From Curtobacterium sp. MCLR17_032 (GTDB taxonomy: Bacteria > Actinomycetota > Actinomycetes > Actinomycetales > Microbacteriaceae), in assembly GCF_003234795.2 (NCBI RefSeq), contig NZ_CP126268.1, positions 1,488,001-1,552,000 of the forward strand: a stretch of DNA of 64,000 nucleotides, written 5' to 3'. Positions 52,635-61,836 of the stretch are shown here, one piece after another. How positions within the stretch are numbered: the first letter of the stretch is position 1; each line of letters starts with the position of its first letter. Below the pieces are notes generated by a model. The model saw nothing but the letters and a program-made list of their open reading frames with translations, had not been told where the DNA came from and made no database searches. A program made the position numbers and the translations under genes.

Positions 52635-53657
52635 ATGGTCAGCGAACGGAGCCTCGAGGTCCTCAAGGCCATCGTGCGCGACTACGTGGCCTCCCGCGAA
52701 CCCGTCGGCTCGAAGACCATCGTCGAACGCCACGCCTTCGGCGTCAGCGCCGCGACGATCCGCAACGACATGGCGCAGCTCGAGGACGAGCAGCTCATCA
52801 TCGCCCCGCACACCTCGTCCGGCCGGGTGCCCACCGACAAGGGCTACCGGGTGTTCGTCGACCACCTGGCCGCGGCCCGACCGCTCTCGGGGGCGCAGCG
52901 CCAGGCGATCGAGACCTTCCTCGGCGCCTCCAACGACCTCGACGACGTCCTCACCCGCACCGTCCGGCTGCTCAGTCAGCTGACGAACCAGGTCGCACTC
53001 GTGCAGTACCCGACGATGGGCCACGCACGGGTCCAGCACGTCGAACTCGTCCGGCTCGCCGACACCCGGTTGATGGTGGTCCTCATCACCGACACCGCCC
53101 GGGTCGAGCAGCGGGTCATCGAGACCGACGTCCCCTTCGACGAGTCCGCGCTCTCCGAGCTCCGCACCCTGGTCAACGGCGCGACCGTGGGCCTGCTGCT
53201 GCAGGACGCCCCGCGGGCCCTCCGCGAGATCCCCGGTCAGCTCCGGCCCGCGGTCCAGCCGCTCGCCGGCGTCGTGGTCGCGAGCCTGGTCGAACAGGTC
53301 GCCGCGAACCGGCAGGACCGCCTGCTGATGGCCGGTGCCGCGAACCTGGCGAAGAGCGAGCAGGACTTCTCCGGCGGGCTCTTCCCCGTGCTCGAGGCGA
53401 TCGAGGAACAGGTCACCCTGCTCCGGTTGTTCGGCGAGATGCAGGTCGACGACATCGCGGTGGCGGCGAGCATCGGGCGTGAGAACGCCGAGTACGGTCT
53501 CGACGCCACGAGCATCGTCGCCGGCGGCTACCTGGCCGCCCGCGGTGAGATCGCCCGACTGGGCGTCCTCGGTCCGACCAGGATGGACTACGGCACGAAC
53601 ATGGCCGCGGTCCGTGCGGTCGCCCGCTACCTGTCCCGGCTGCTCGGCGAGAACTGA
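52635..53657 (+). CDS. hrcA: heat-inducible transcription repressor HrcA
   Basis: HrcA, 340 aa, represses chaperone genes by binding CIRCE; misfolded proteins titrate its folding by GroE. The winged-helix domain (RSLEVLKAIVRDYVASREPVGSKTI, core YVASREPVGSKTI, then VSAATIRNDMAQLED) occupies about 1-75. HTSSGRVPTDKGYRVFVDHL precedes the GAF-like and insertion domains, and the C-terminus has RMDYGTNMAAVRAVARYLS. GGAGG lies 6 nt before the ATG. A CIRCE site stands 33 bp upstream. First gene of the run leading to era. Confidence 0.97.
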   Translation: MVSERSLEVLKAIVRDYVASREPVGSKTIVERHAFGVSAATIRNDMAQLEDEQLIIAPHTSSGRVPTDKGYRVFVDHLAAARPLSGAQRQAIETFLGASNDLDDVLTRTVRLLSQLTNQVALVQYPTMGHARVQHVELVRLADTRLMVVLITDTARVEQRVIETDVPFDESALSELRTLVNGATVGLLLQDAPRALREIPGQLRPAVQPLAGVVVASLVEQVAANRQDRLLMAGAANLAKSEQDFSGGLFPVLEAIEEQVTLLRLFGEMQVDDIAVAASIGRENAEYGLDATSIVAGGYLAARGEIARLGVLGPTRMDYGTNMAAVRAVARYLSRLLGEN

Positions 53658-53707
53658 CCGCCGGACACCCCTCCACCCCGTCCACCCACGCACCCCCTGA
53701 GGAACAC

Positions 53708-54820
53708 TTGGCAGACCACTACGACGTCCTCGGCGTCCCGCGCGACGCCTCCGACGCCGACATCAAGAAGGCGTACCGGCGGCTCGCTCGCGAACTGCAC
53801 CCGGACGTGAACCCGAGCCCCGACGCCGCCGAACGCTTCAAGGACGTCACGCACGCGTACGACGTCCTCAGCGACCCGGAACAGCGCCGTCGCTTCGACG
53901 CCGGCCCCCAGGACGGCGGGTTCGGCGCCGGTGCCGGCGGGTTCAGCGACATCTTCGACGCCTTCTTCGGCGGCGGGGGTGGCGGTGGCGGCCGGGGGAC
54001 CGGTCCGCGCAGCCGTGCCGAGCGCGGTGGCGACGCCCTGCTCCGGCTCGAGGTCGACCTCGACGAGGTCGTCTTCGGCACGCACAAGGACCTCGAGGTC
54101 GACACCGCGGTGCTCTGCGACACGTGCGGCGGCTCCTGCTGCGCACCCGGCACGAGCCCGCAGACGTGTGACATCTGCGGTGGCTCCGGCCACATCCAGC
54201 GCCAGGTCCGCTCGCTGCTCGGCAACGTCGTGACGAGCGCCCCGTGCGGCACCTGCCGCGGTTACGGCACCGTCATCCCGAACCCGTGCCCGACCTGCCA
54301 GGGCCAGGGCCGCGTCCGTGCCCGTCGCACCGTGCCGGTCGACGTGCCCGCCGGCGTCGATTCGGGCCTCCGCCTGCAGATGCCCGGTCAGGGCGAGGTC
54401 GGCCCCGCCGGCGGTCCGGCCGGCGACCTGTACCTCGAGGTCCGGGTGCGCCACCACGACGTCTTCAGCCGTGACGGCGACGACCTGCTCGCCACGCTCG
54501 AGGTCCCGATGACCGACGCGATCCTCGGCGCCACGACGACGATCGACGGGCTCGACGGCCCGGTCGAGCTCGAACTCCGGCCCGGTGTGCAGAGCGCCGA
54601 CGTCCTGGTCATCAAGGACCGCGGCGTCACGAAGCTCCGCGGCTCCGGTCGCGGTGACCTCAAGGTCGGCATCCAGGTCGTCACGCCCAGCAAGCTCTCG
54701 CACAAGGAGCGGCAGCTGGTCGAACAGCTCGCGAAGTCCCACAAGGCCGGTGCCCCGCAGCTGTCCCGCTTCCAGCAGGGCATGTTCGGCAAGCTCCGCG
54801 ACCGGTTCTTCAACTTCTGA
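53708..54820 (+). CDS. dnaJ: chaperone DnaJ
   Basis: DnaJ, 370 aa, Hsp40 co-chaperone that stimulates DnaK (not encoded here). The J domain has HPD at 31-33, followed by a Gly-rich linker (about 70-100). The zinc region starts at C137. Motif 1 reads CDTCGGSC, where the usual CxxCxGxG final Gly is Cys. Motifs CDICGGSG, CGTCRGYG and CPTCQGQG are regular. Two C-terminal substrate domains follow. Initiation is at TTG 53708 with AGGA 5 nt upstream. The hrcA-dnaJ order identifies it as the actinobacterial DnaJ2 type. Confidence 0.96.
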   Translation: MADHYDVLGVPRDASDADIKKAYRRLARELHPDVNPSPDAAERFKDVTHAYDVLSDPEQRRRFDAGPQDGGFGAGAGGFSDIFDAFFGGGGGGGGRGTGPRSRAERGGDALLRLEVDLDEVVFGTHKDLEVDTAVLCDTCGGSCCAPGTSPQTCDICGGSGHIQRQVRSLLGNVVTSAPCGTCRGYGTVIPNPCPTCQGQGRVRARRTVPVDVPAGVDSGLRLQMPGQGEVGPAGGPAGDLYLEVRVRHHDVFSRDGDDLLATLEVPMTDAILGATTTIDGLDGPVELELRPGVQSADVLVIKDRGVTKLRGSGRGDLKVGIQVVTPSKLSHKERQLVEQLAKSHKAGAPQLSRFQQGMFGKLRDRFFNF

Positions 54821-55584
54821 TGGCTTCGCTCTACCTCGTCGACACCCTCGACGACGTGACGGTGGGCGGCCAGGTGTCGCTCGACGGCGCCGAGGGTCGC
54901 CACGCCGTCAAGGTGTCGCGGGTCCGCGTCGGTGAGCAGCTCCGGCTCTCGGACGGCCGCGGCACGGTCGTCGCCGGCACGGTCGCGTCGGTCGGCAAGG
55001 ACTCGCTCCTGCTGACCGTCGCGTCCGTCGGCGTCGAGCCGGCGCCGCGTCCGTCGCTCACCCTCGTGCAGGCGCTCGCCAAGGGCGGCCGTGACGAGAT
55101 GGCGGTGCAGGCCGCGACCGAGATCGGTGTCGACCGGGTCGTGCCGTGGTCCGCGGCGCGCAGCGTCTCGCGCTGGGACGGCCCGAAGGTCGAGAAGGGT
55201 CGCGCCCGGTGGGCGTCGATCGCGCAGGAGGCCGCGAAGCAGGCCGTCCGCGCGCGGGTTCCCGACGTCGTCGCCCCGGTGACGACGGCGCAGCTCGCCG
55301 GTGGGGCCGGAGCGGCAGCCGCGGACGACGGCCAGGAGGCCCGGCGCCAGTTGGTCCTGCTCGAACCGACCGCCTCGGTGCGGCTCGCCACCTGGGAGCC
55401 ACCGACGGACGTCGACGAGATCGCCCTGGTGGTCGGACCCGAGGGCGGCATCGAGCCGTCCGAGCTCGAGCGGCTCGAGGCGGCCGGCGCGGTCCGGGTC
55501 CGGCTCGGCGACTCCGTGCTCCGGACCTCGACCGCCGGACCTGCGGCGCTGGCCGTCCTGCAGGCCCGCCTCGGCCGCTGGTGA
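54820..55584 (+). CDS. rsmE: 16S rRNA (uracil-1498-N3)-methyltransferase
   Basis: RsmE, 254 aa, methylates U1498 of 16S rRNA using SAM. The N-terminal PUA-like domain (EGRHAVKVSRVRVGEQLRLSDG) is followed by the SPOUT knot: LVQALAKGGRDEMAVQAATEIGV, core ALAKGGRDEMAVQAATE, then VVGPEGGIEPSELE and RLGDSVLRTSTAGPAAL, the SAM-binding trefoil. The ATG shares a base with the dnaJ TGA (TGATG), so it is translationally coupled. Confidence 0.96.
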   Translation: MASLYLVDTLDDVTVGGQVSLDGAEGRHAVKVSRVRVGEQLRLSDGRGTVVAGTVASVGKDSLLLTVASVGVEPAPRPSLTLVQALAKGGRDEMAVQAATEIGVDRVVPWSAARSVSRWDGPKVEKGRARWASIAQEAAKQAVRARVPDVVAPVTTAQLAGGAGAAAADDGQEARRQLVLLEPTASVRLATWEPPTDVDEIALVVGPEGGIEPSELERLEAAGAVRVRLGDSVLRTSTAGPAALAVLQARLGRW

Positions 55585-55648
55585 GCCGGTCCGGCGTGGA
55601 TCGGAGCATCGGGGCGGACCGGGAAGGCGCGGCGTCGGTCGCGCGTTC

Positions 55649-55654
55649 TACGAT
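55649..55654 (+). promoter_or_regulatory. putative internal -10 box (TACGAT) for the HIT gene
   Basis: TACGAT ends 7 nt before the ATG at 55662, in a 77-bp gap inside the operon. It may give separate leaderless expression of the HIT-phoH-ybeY part. Confidence 0.45.
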
Positions 55655-55661
55655 GGTGCCC

Positions 55662-56015
55662 ATGACCAGCACCGAGCCCAGCGTCTTCACGAAGATCGTC
55701 GCGCGCGAGATCCCGGCGACCATCGTCGCCGAGGACGACCGCGTCATCGCCTTCGAGGACATCGCCCCGAAGGCACCCGTCCACGTGCTGGTCGTGCCGA
55801 AGACCCAGGCGTACGCGAACGTCGGCGAGCTCGCAGCCGCCGACCCCGATCTGCTCGCGCACGTCGTCCAGACCGCCCAGCGCATCGCCGACGAGCGCGC
55901 CGGCGGACAGTTCCGACTCGTGTTCAACACCGGCGAAGCCGCCGGTCAGACCGTGTTCCACGTGCACGCGCACGTACTCGCAGGAGACCTGCAGGAAGGC
56001 ACCCTTGCCAGCTGA
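55662..56015 (+). CDS. HIT family nucleotide-binding protein (HinT-like)
   Basis: A 117-aa histidine-triad protein, likely a purine nucleoside phosphoramidase like HinT. The triad H100-V-H102-A-H104 lies in FHVHAHVLAG. FEDIAPKAPVHVLVVPK and FRLVFNTGEAAGQTVFH are family segments. ATG at 55662 gives the normal N-terminus; an ATG three codons earlier is possible. Its end overlaps the phoH start by 11 bp. HIT-phoH-ybeY order is typical for Actinobacteria. Confidence 0.94.
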   Translation: MTSTEPSVFTKIVAREIPATIVAEDDRVIAFEDIAPKAPVHVLVVPKTQAYANVGELAAADPDLLAHVVQTAQRIADERAGGQFRLVFNTGEAAGQTVFHVHAHVLAGDLQEGTLAS

Positions 56016-57060
56016 CGAACCAGCCACCACCGAGCCGCAGTCGGCCTCGGAGCCCGTCTCGACCTCCGAACTCACCGTCGACGGCATCGCGATGGTGCAG
56101 TTGCTCGGACCGCAGGACCGCCTGCTGAAGACCGTCGAACGCCAGTACCCCGCGGTCCGGGTCCTGGTCCGCGGCAACCAGGTCACGCTGGCCGGACCGG
56201 AGCGCGACGTCACGCGTGCCCGGGCCCTGGTCGACGAACTCGTCGGCATGGTCCGCCGTGGGCAGGACATCGGCCAGTCGGACATCCCGACCTCGGCGCG
56301 CATCATCGACGAAGAGCGCAGCCCGTCGAACGTGTTCGGCACCCCGATCGTGTCCAGCCGGGGCAAGTCGGTGCGTCCGAAGACCGACGGCCAGCGTGCC
56401 TACGTCGACGCCATCGACGAGAACACCATCACGTTCGGCATCGGCCCGGCCGGTACCGGCAAGACGTACCTGGCGATGGCGAAGGCGGTGCAGGCCCTGC
56501 AGCGACGCGAGGTCTCGCGCATCATCCTGACCCGTCCCGCGGTCGAGGCTGGCGAGCGGCTCGGGTTCCTGCCCGGCACGCTGACCGACAAGATCGACCC
56601 GTACCTCCGCCCGCTGTACGACGCGCTCAACGAGATGATGGACCCCGAACTGGTCCCGAAGCTCCTGGCCGCCGGCACGGTCGAGGTCGCCCCGCTGGCG
56701 TACATGCGTGGCCGCACGCTCAACGACTCGTTCGTCGTGCTGGACGAGGCGCAGAACACCACCCCGGAACAGATGAAGATGTTCCTGACGCGTCTCGGCT
56801 TCGGCTCGAAGATGGTCATCACGGGCGACATCACCCAGGTCGACCTGCCGGGCAACGTCTCGGGTCTGCGCCTGGTGACGCGGATCCTGGACGAGGTCGA
56901 CGACATCCACTTCGCCCGCCTCGGCAGCGAGGACGTCGTCCGCCACACCCTGGTCGGCCGGATCGTCGACGCGTACACCGTCTACGACGAGGAACGTCTC
57001 GTCGAGCAAGCCGCCAAGCGCCCCCACCAGCAGGACGACCGCCGAGGAGGCACCCGGTGA
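56005..57060 (+). CDS. phoH: PhoH family ATPase/RNA helicase-like protein
   Basis: A 351-aa PhoH-like protein. The N-terminal 110 residues include a KH-like nucleic-acid module (VRVLVRGNQVTLAG...RARALVDEL). The ATPase domain has Walker A GPAGTGKTY (147-155), ILTRPAVEAGERLGFLPG, Walker B SFVVLDEAQNTTPEQ and the sensor VITGDITQVDLP. PhoH proteins next to ybeY act in rRNA processing and RNA quality control. The start is TTG at 56005 with AAGG 7-8 nt upstream, overlapping the HIT gene. The end overlaps ybeY (GTGA). Confidence 0.94.
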   Translation: MPADEPATTEPQSASEPVSTSELTVDGIAMVQLLGPQDRLLKTVERQYPAVRVLVRGNQVTLAGPERDVTRARALVDELVGMVRRGQDIGQSDIPTSARIIDEERSPSNVFGTPIVSSRGKSVRPKTDGQRAYVDAIDENTITFGIGPAGTGKTYLAMAKAVQALQRREVSRIILTRPAVEAGERLGFLPGTLTDKIDPYLRPLYDALNEMMDPELVPKLLAAGTVEVAPLAYMRGRTLNDSFVVLDEAQNTTPEQMKMFLTRLGFGSKMVITGDITQVDLPGNVSGLRLVTRILDEVDDIHFARLGSEDVVRHTLVGRIVDAYTVYDEERLVEQAAKRPHQQDDRRGGTR

Positions 57061-57518
57061 GCATCGAGCTCAACAACGAGTCCGGTGTGACGGTGGACGA
57101 GGACGTCGTGCAGCGTCTCGCCGCCTTCGCGCTCGACGCCATGCACGTCCACGCCGACGCCGAGCTCGCGATCGTCTTCGTCGACGAGGGCGCGATGGAG
57201 CAGCTGCACATCCGGTGGATGGACGAGCCCGGCCCCACCGACGTGCTGAGCTTCCCGATGGACGAGCTCCGTCCGGGCACCGAGGACGAGCCGACGCCCG
57301 CCGGGTTGCTCGGTGACATCGTGGTCTGCCCGCAGGTCGCCGAGGAACAGGCGAAGACCGCGGGGCACTCGACGCTCGACGAGATCCTGCTGCTCACGTG
57401 CCACGGCATCCTGCACCTGCTCGGCTTCGACCACGCGGAGCCGGAGGAGAAGGCCGAGATGTTCGGTCTGCAGGGCGAGATCCTGACGGCCTTCGCCGCC
57501 CAGCGCCGGGGGCGGTGA
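57057..57518 (+). CDS. ybeY: endoribonuclease YbeY
   Basis: YbeY, 153 aa, a zinc-dependent endoribonuclease for 16S rRNA 3'-end maturation and ribosome quality control. The metal site is H116-G-I-L-H120-L-L-G-F-D-H126 in LLLTCHGILHLLGFDH. TDVLSFPMDELR and LLGDIVVCPQVA are the other signatures. GAGGAGG precedes the GTG start, which overlaps phoH. A single adjacent frame passes directly into the next gene by GTGA overlap. Confidence 0.96.
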   Translation: MSIELNNESGVTVDEDVVQRLAAFALDAMHVHADAELAIVFVDEGAMEQLHIRWMDEPGPTDVLSFPMDELRPGTEDEPTPAGLLGDIVVCPQVAEEQAKTAGHSTLDEILLLTCHGILHLLGFDHAEPEEKAEMFGLQGEILTAFAAQRRGR

Positions 57519-58846
57519 CCGCAGTGCTGCTCGTCGCCGGTCTGCTCGCGGTGGCGTTCCTGCTGGTCGTCCTCGGCGGACTGCTCGCGGCCGCCGACTC
57601 CGCCCTGTCGGTCCTGTCGCGCGCCGACCTCGAGGAGATCGCCCGCGGCAGCAAGCGCCGTCGTGCGATCGAGGCCCTGGCGGACGACCCCGGCGCCCAC
57701 GTCAACGCCCTGAACTTCTTCCGCGTCCTGGCCGAGACGGCTGCCGCGGTGCTCGTGACCATCGCCCTCGTGACGGTGTTCGACACGTGGTGGGTCGCCC
57801 TGATCGTGTCCGCGGCCGTGATGACCGCGGTGTCGTTCGTGCTCGTCGGGTCGAGCCCGCGCAGCGTCGGACGCGCCCACGCCGAGGGCATCATCGCCGC
57901 CACCGGGGGACTGGTCCGCGGTGTCCGCATCGTGCTCGGTCCGCTGGCGGGGCTGCTCGTCGCGATCGGCGACCGGGTCACGCCCGGACGCGTCCGCAGT
58001 GCCTCGAGCGTCTCGAGCGAAGAGCAGCTGCTCTCCCTGGTCGACGAGGCGACCGAGAGCAACGTGCTCGAGGCCGACGACCGCGAGCTCATCCACTCGG
58101 TCTTCGCGTTCAGTGACACCCTGGTGCGCGAGGTCATGGTGCCCCGCACCGACATGGTCACCGCGGACGCCGGTGACACCATCGCCGCCGTGATGGAGCA
58201 GTTCCTGGCGACCGGTGTCTCCCGGATGCCGGTGATCGGCCGTGACAGCGACGACGTCCTCGGTGTCGCGTACCTCCGCGACCTGGCCCGTGGCCTCTAC
58301 GAGCGTCCCGAGGTCGGCACCCGCCCGGTGCGCACGATGCTCCGCCCGGCGGAGTTCCTGCCGGAGTCGAAGCCCGCCGACGAGACCCTGCGGCACATGC
58401 AGCTGGCGAAGAACCACCTGGTGCTCGTGGTCGACGAGTACGGCGGGGTCGCGGGCCTCGTCACGATGGAGGACCTCATCGAGGAACTCGTCGGCGACAT
58501 CTCGGACGAGTACGACCGCGCCGTGGTCGACCGAGCCGAGATCGAACCCGGTCGCTGGCGCGTCTCGGCCCGGCTGCCCATCGACGAGCTCGGCGACCTG
58601 TTCGGCATCGAGCTCGACGACGACGACGTCGACACCGCCGGTGGCCTGCTCACCAAGGAGCTCGGTCACCTGCCCTCCGCCGGGGACACCGTCACGGTCT
58701 CCGGGGTCCTGCTCATCGCGGACCGCGTCGAGGGCAAGCGACGCCACCTCATCACCGTGGTCGCCGAGCGGACCGCCGACCTGGCGTCCGCCGAGCAGGC
58801 CTTCGGCGACTCCGACCACTCCACGACGGGAACACGAACGCCATGA
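57515..58846 (+). CDS. hemolysin-family (CNNM/CorC-like) transporter-associated protein
   Basis: A 443-aa membrane protein. A DUF21/CNNM domain with three to four helices spans about 1-150. Paired CBS domains follow at about 195-325: VMVPRTDMVTADAGDTIAAVM, core MVPRTDMVTAD, and HLVLVVDEYGGVAGLVTMEDLIEELVGDI, core VDEYGGVAGLVTMED. A C-terminal CorC/HlyC domain at about 345-430 ends the protein. Relatives are implicated in Mg2+/Co2+ efflux; no hemolysin activity should be assumed. The GTG overlaps ybeY and the stop overlaps era. Confidence 0.92.
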   Translation: MTAVLLVAGLLAVAFLLVVLGGLLAAADSALSVLSRADLEEIARGSKRRRAIEALADDPGAHVNALNFFRVLAETAAAVLVTIALVTVFDTWWVALIVSAAVMTAVSFVLVGSSPRSVGRAHAEGIIAATGGLVRGVRIVLGPLAGLLVAIGDRVTPGRVRSASSVSSEEQLLSLVDEATESNVLEADDRELIHSVFAFSDTLVREVMVPRTDMVTADAGDTIAAVMEQFLATGVSRMPVIGRDSDDVLGVAYLRDLARGLYERPEVGTRPVRTMLRPAEFLPESKPADETLRHMQLAKNHLVLVVDEYGGVAGLVTMEDLIEELVGDISDEYDRAVVDRAEIEPGRWRVSARLPIDELGDLFGIELDDDDVDTAGGLLTKELGHLPSAGDTVTVSGVLLIADRVEGKRRHLITVVAERTADLASAEQAFGDSDHSTTGTRTP

Positions 58847-59781
58847 CCGACTCCGGACCCGACACCGCTCCCGAGGCGACGACCCCCTACCGTGCGGGGT
58901 TCGTCTCCTTCGTCGGTCGCCCGAACGTCGGCAAGTCGACGCTGACGAACGCCCTGGTCGGCCAGAAGGTCGCGATCACCTCGTCGAAGCCGCAGACCAC
59001 CCGACGCGCCATCCGCGGCATCGTGCACCGCCCGCACGGCCAGGTCATCGTCGTCGACACCCCCGGCGTGCACCGTCCGCGCACGCTCCTGGGCGAGCGC
59101 CTGAACGACCTCGTGCAGTCCACCCTCGGTGACGTCGACGTGATCGGCTTCTGCGTGCCGGCGAACGAGCCGATCGGGCCGGGCGACCGGTTCATCAACG
59201 ACACGCTCGACCAGTACCCCCGGGCGAAGAAGATCGCGATCGTCACGAAGATCGACCGCTCGGGCAAGGAGAAGATCGCCGAGCAGCTGCTCGCGGTCTC
59301 GCGCCTCCGTGAGTGGGACGCGATCATCCCGACCTCGGGCACCGAGGGCCTGCAGCTCGAGGACCTGATCGACGAGGTCGTGTCGCTGCTGCCGGAGTCC
59401 CCGCAGCTCTACGACGACCTCGCCGTGACCGAGGAGACCGACGAAGAGCGGATCGGCGAACTGATCCGCGAAGCCGCACTCGAGGGCGTCCGTGACGAAC
59501 TGCCGCACTCGCTCGCCGTCGTCATCGAGGACATGGTCGAGCCGGACGCCGACGACGACCCGAACGGACCGCTGCGCATCTTCGCGAACCTGTTCGTCGA
59601 GCGGGACAGCCAGAAGTCGATCGTCATCGGCCACAAGGGCGGCCGACTCAAGGACGTCGGCACCCGGGCCCGGGTCGAGATCGAGGGCCTGCTCGGTCGG
59701 CACGTCTACCTGAACATCCGCGTGAAGGTCGCCAAGGAGTGGCAGCGCGACCCGAAGCAGCTCGGCCGCCTGGGCTTCTGA
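58843..59781 (+). CDS. era: GTPase Era
   Basis: Era, 312 aa, a GTPase that binds the 3' end of 16S rRNA during 30S assembly. G1 is GRPNVGKST (25-33), G2 is in SSKPQTTRRAIRGI, G3 is VDTPGVHRPR and G4 is TKIDRSGKE. The C-terminal KH domain contains VIGHKGGRLKDVGTRARVEIE, core VIGHKGGRLKDVGTRAR. The ATG overlaps the previous stop (ATGA), closing the eight-gene hrcA-era run, which links heat shock, rRNA methylation and small-subunit maturation. Confidence 0.97.
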   Translation: MTDSGPDTAPEATTPYRAGFVSFVGRPNVGKSTLTNALVGQKVAITSSKPQTTRRAIRGIVHRPHGQVIVVDTPGVHRPRTLLGERLNDLVQSTLGDVDVIGFCVPANEPIGPGDRFINDTLDQYPRAKKIAIVTKIDRSGKEKIAEQLLAVSRLREWDAIIPTSGTEGLQLEDLIDEVVSLLPESPQLYDDLAVTEETDEERIGELIREAALEGVRDELPHSLAVVIEDMVEPDADDDPNGPLRIFANLFVERDSQKSIVIGHKGGRLKDVGTRARVEIEGLLGRHVYLNIRVKVAKEWQRDPKQLGRLGF

Positions 59782-59825
59782 CCCACGTCATCCCACGGTC
59801 GGACGCGCCGAGCGGCCGCGCGCCG

Positions 59826-59831
59826 TACCGT
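59826..59831 (+). promoter_or_regulatory. putative -10 box (TACCGT) for the two-component system
   Basis: TACCGT ends 6 nt before the GTG at 59838 (3 nt before the alternative GTG at 59835). No Shine-Dalgarno sequence is present. Confidence 0.45.
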
Positions 59832-59837
59832 GGGGTG

Positions 59838-61049
59838 GTGTTCCGTCCCGTCCTCCGCACCCAGCTCGCCGTCGACATCGGCACGGCGCTGCTGCTCGGC
59901 GGCGTGGTCGCCGTCCTCTGGGCGCAGGGTGGCCAGGGTCCCTGGAGCCTCGTGACGACCGGGGTCCTCACCCTGGCCCTCGCACTCCGCCGGGTCGCTC
60001 CGGGCCTGGCCCTCGGGATCGCCTGGATCGGTGCCGTCCTGCAGATGGTGACGCTGCAGACCACCAACGTGGCCGACCTCTTCATCCCCGGTGTGATCTA
60101 CACCACGAGCGTCTACGGCACCCGACGCATCCGGATCGCCGGCCTCGTCTCCGCGATCGTCGGGGCAGTCGTCGCCGGTGTGTACTACGGCTTCCAGATC
60201 TACGGCGTCCGGGGGATCGGCGGCGAAGAGACGCTGAAGGGCGCCGTCCAGTACGGCCTGATGTGGTTCGTCGTCGTCCTGGCCGTCCTGCTGCTGCCCT
60301 GGCTCGCCGGTCTGGCCGTCCGGGCCCGGCGGTCGGCGCGGATGAGCCGGGAGGCCCAACTGCTGGCCGAACGCGACGCCGCCCGAGCCGACCGGAACGT
60401 CGCGATCGAGCAGGAACGCGTCCGGATCGCCCGGGACATGCACGACATCGTGGCGCACTCGCTGGCCGTCGTGATCGCCCAGGCCGACGGCGCGCGCTAC
60501 GCCCTCCGCGCCGACCCCGCGGTCGCAGACGAGGCGCTCGACACCATCGGCGCGACCGCCCGCCGTGCCCTCGGCGACGTCCGCGAGCTGCTCGGGGCAC
60601 TCCGACACGAGCAGGGCACCGCGCCGACCCCCGACGTCGACGACATCGAGCGGCTCGTCGGGCAGATGCGTGACGTCGGACTCGAGGTGCAGGTGGAGCG
60701 CGAGGGTGACCCGTCGACGCTGCCGACCACCACGCAGCTCGCCGTCTACCGGATCGTGCAGGAGAGCCTGACGAACGCCTACAAGCACGGGGCGCCCGGC
60801 AGCACCGTCCGAGCACGCCTGACCTACCGGCCCGACACCGTCGAGATCGACGTCGTGAACCGCCGCGCCGAGGACGACCGGCCCGGCCCCGGCACCGGCC
60901 ACGGCCTGGTCGGCATGCGGGAGCGTGCCACCATGTCCGGCGGGAGCATGACGGCCGGACCCCGGGGCGAGGACTTCGCGGTGGCGGTCCGGATGCCGGC
61001 TCAACCGTCGACGGGGCAGATGCCCCGCAACACGATCCCGACCCGATGA
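59838..61049 (+). CDS. NarL-type sensor histidine kinase
   Basis: A 403-aa membrane kinase. Hydrophobic segments lie near 11-28, 38-58, 60-76, 100-120 and 138-160 with no large extracellular sensor domain, so it is an intramembrane-sensing type. A coiled stretch (about 168-190) leads to HisKA_3 with the phosphorylated His202 in RIARDMHDIVAHS. The ATPase domain contains QESLTNAYKHGAPG (N box) and GHGLVGMRERA (G box). GTG at 59838 is selected by the TACCGT box. It is followed 13 bp on by its response regulator. The stimulus may relate to the downstream ABC transporter. Confidence 0.92.
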   Translation: MFRPVLRTQLAVDIGTALLLGGVVAVLWAQGGQGPWSLVTTGVLTLALALRRVAPGLALGIAWIGAVLQMVTLQTTNVADLFIPGVIYTTSVYGTRRIRIAGLVSAIVGAVVAGVYYGFQIYGVRGIGGEETLKGAVQYGLMWFVVVLAVLLLPWLAGLAVRARRSARMSREAQLLAERDAARADRNVAIEQERVRIARDMHDIVAHSLAVVIAQADGARYALRADPAVADEALDTIGATARRALGDVRELLGALRHEQGTAPTPDVDDIERLVGQMRDVGLEVQVEREGDPSTLPTTTQLAVYRIVQESLTNAYKHGAPGSTVRARLTYRPDTVEIDVVNRRAEDDRPGPGTGHGLVGMRERATMSGGSMTAGPRGEDFAVAVRMPAQPSTGQMPRNTIPTR

Positions 61050-61062
61050 CGACGAGCAGGCG

Positions 61063-61767
61063 ATGACCGACATGAGCACGAACACGATCACGAACCCTCC
61101 CGCAGCCGCGCGCATCCGCGTCGCCCTGGTCGACGACCAGGCCCTGTTCCGCACCGGCATCCGGATGCTCATCGGGTCCCAGCCGGACCTGCAGTTCGTG
61201 GGGGAGGCCGGCGACGGAGCCGAGGGCATCGAACTGGTCCGCCGGAACCGCCCGGACGTCGTGCTCATGGACATCCGGATGCCGGTCAAGGACGGCATCA
61301 GCGCCACCGCCGACATCGTCTCGAGCGGGTCCGACGCCAAGGTGCTCGTCCTCACCACCTTCGACTTCGACGAGGCCGCCGCCAAGGCCATCCGTGCCGG
61401 CGCGAGTGGGTTCGTGCTCAAGGACGCCGACCCGGAGTTCCTGCTCGCCGCGATCCGGACCGTGCACGCCGGCACGACGGTGTTCGCCGCCTCGGCCACC
61501 CGCGAGCTCCTCCGCCGCTACGAGGACCCGGCCGACCTGCGCTCGACGGTGCCCGCGGCCTTCGCCGGCCTGACCCCGCGCGAGCGCGAGATCTTCGACC
61601 TCGCTGCGCGGGGGCTCAGCAACGCCGAGATCGCCGCCCACGAGTTCGTCAGCGAGGCGACCGTGAAGACCCACATCTCGCGGGTCCTCACGAAGCTCGA
61701 ACTGCGTGACCGGGTGCGTCTCGTCGTGTTCGCGCACGAGCACGGCCTCGTCACCAAGGGCGACTGA
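61063..61767 (+). CDS. NarL/FixJ-family response regulator
   Basis: A 234-aa regulator. The receiver domain (about 18-135) has the acidic pair D24-D25, the phospho-acceptor D70 in VVLMDIRMPVKDG, and Lys in GFVLKDADPE. The LuxR-type HTH spans about 167-230: LTPREREIFDLAARGLSNAEIA (core TPREREIFDLAARGLSNAEI), then VSEATVKTHISRVLTKL. It would be phosphorylated by the kinase encoded just upstream. The transporter genes downstream are the likeliest targets, by the usual arrangement. Confidence 0.94.
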   Translation: MTDMSTNTITNPPAAARIRVALVDDQALFRTGIRMLIGSQPDLQFVGEAGDGAEGIELVRRNRPDVVLMDIRMPVKDGISATADIVSSGSDAKVLVLTTFDFDEAAAKAIRAGASGFVLKDADPEFLLAAIRTVHAGTTVFAASATRELLRRYEDPADLRSTVPAAFAGLTPREREIFDLAARGLSNAEIAAHEFVSEATVKTHISRVLTKLELRDRVRLVVFAHEHGLVTKGD

Positions 61768-61836
61768 CCCTCATCCGCTCGGCGGACCCCGACTGGGGAT
61801 GCCCACCGCGGGGATGACGGACCGGAGCCGGACGGC

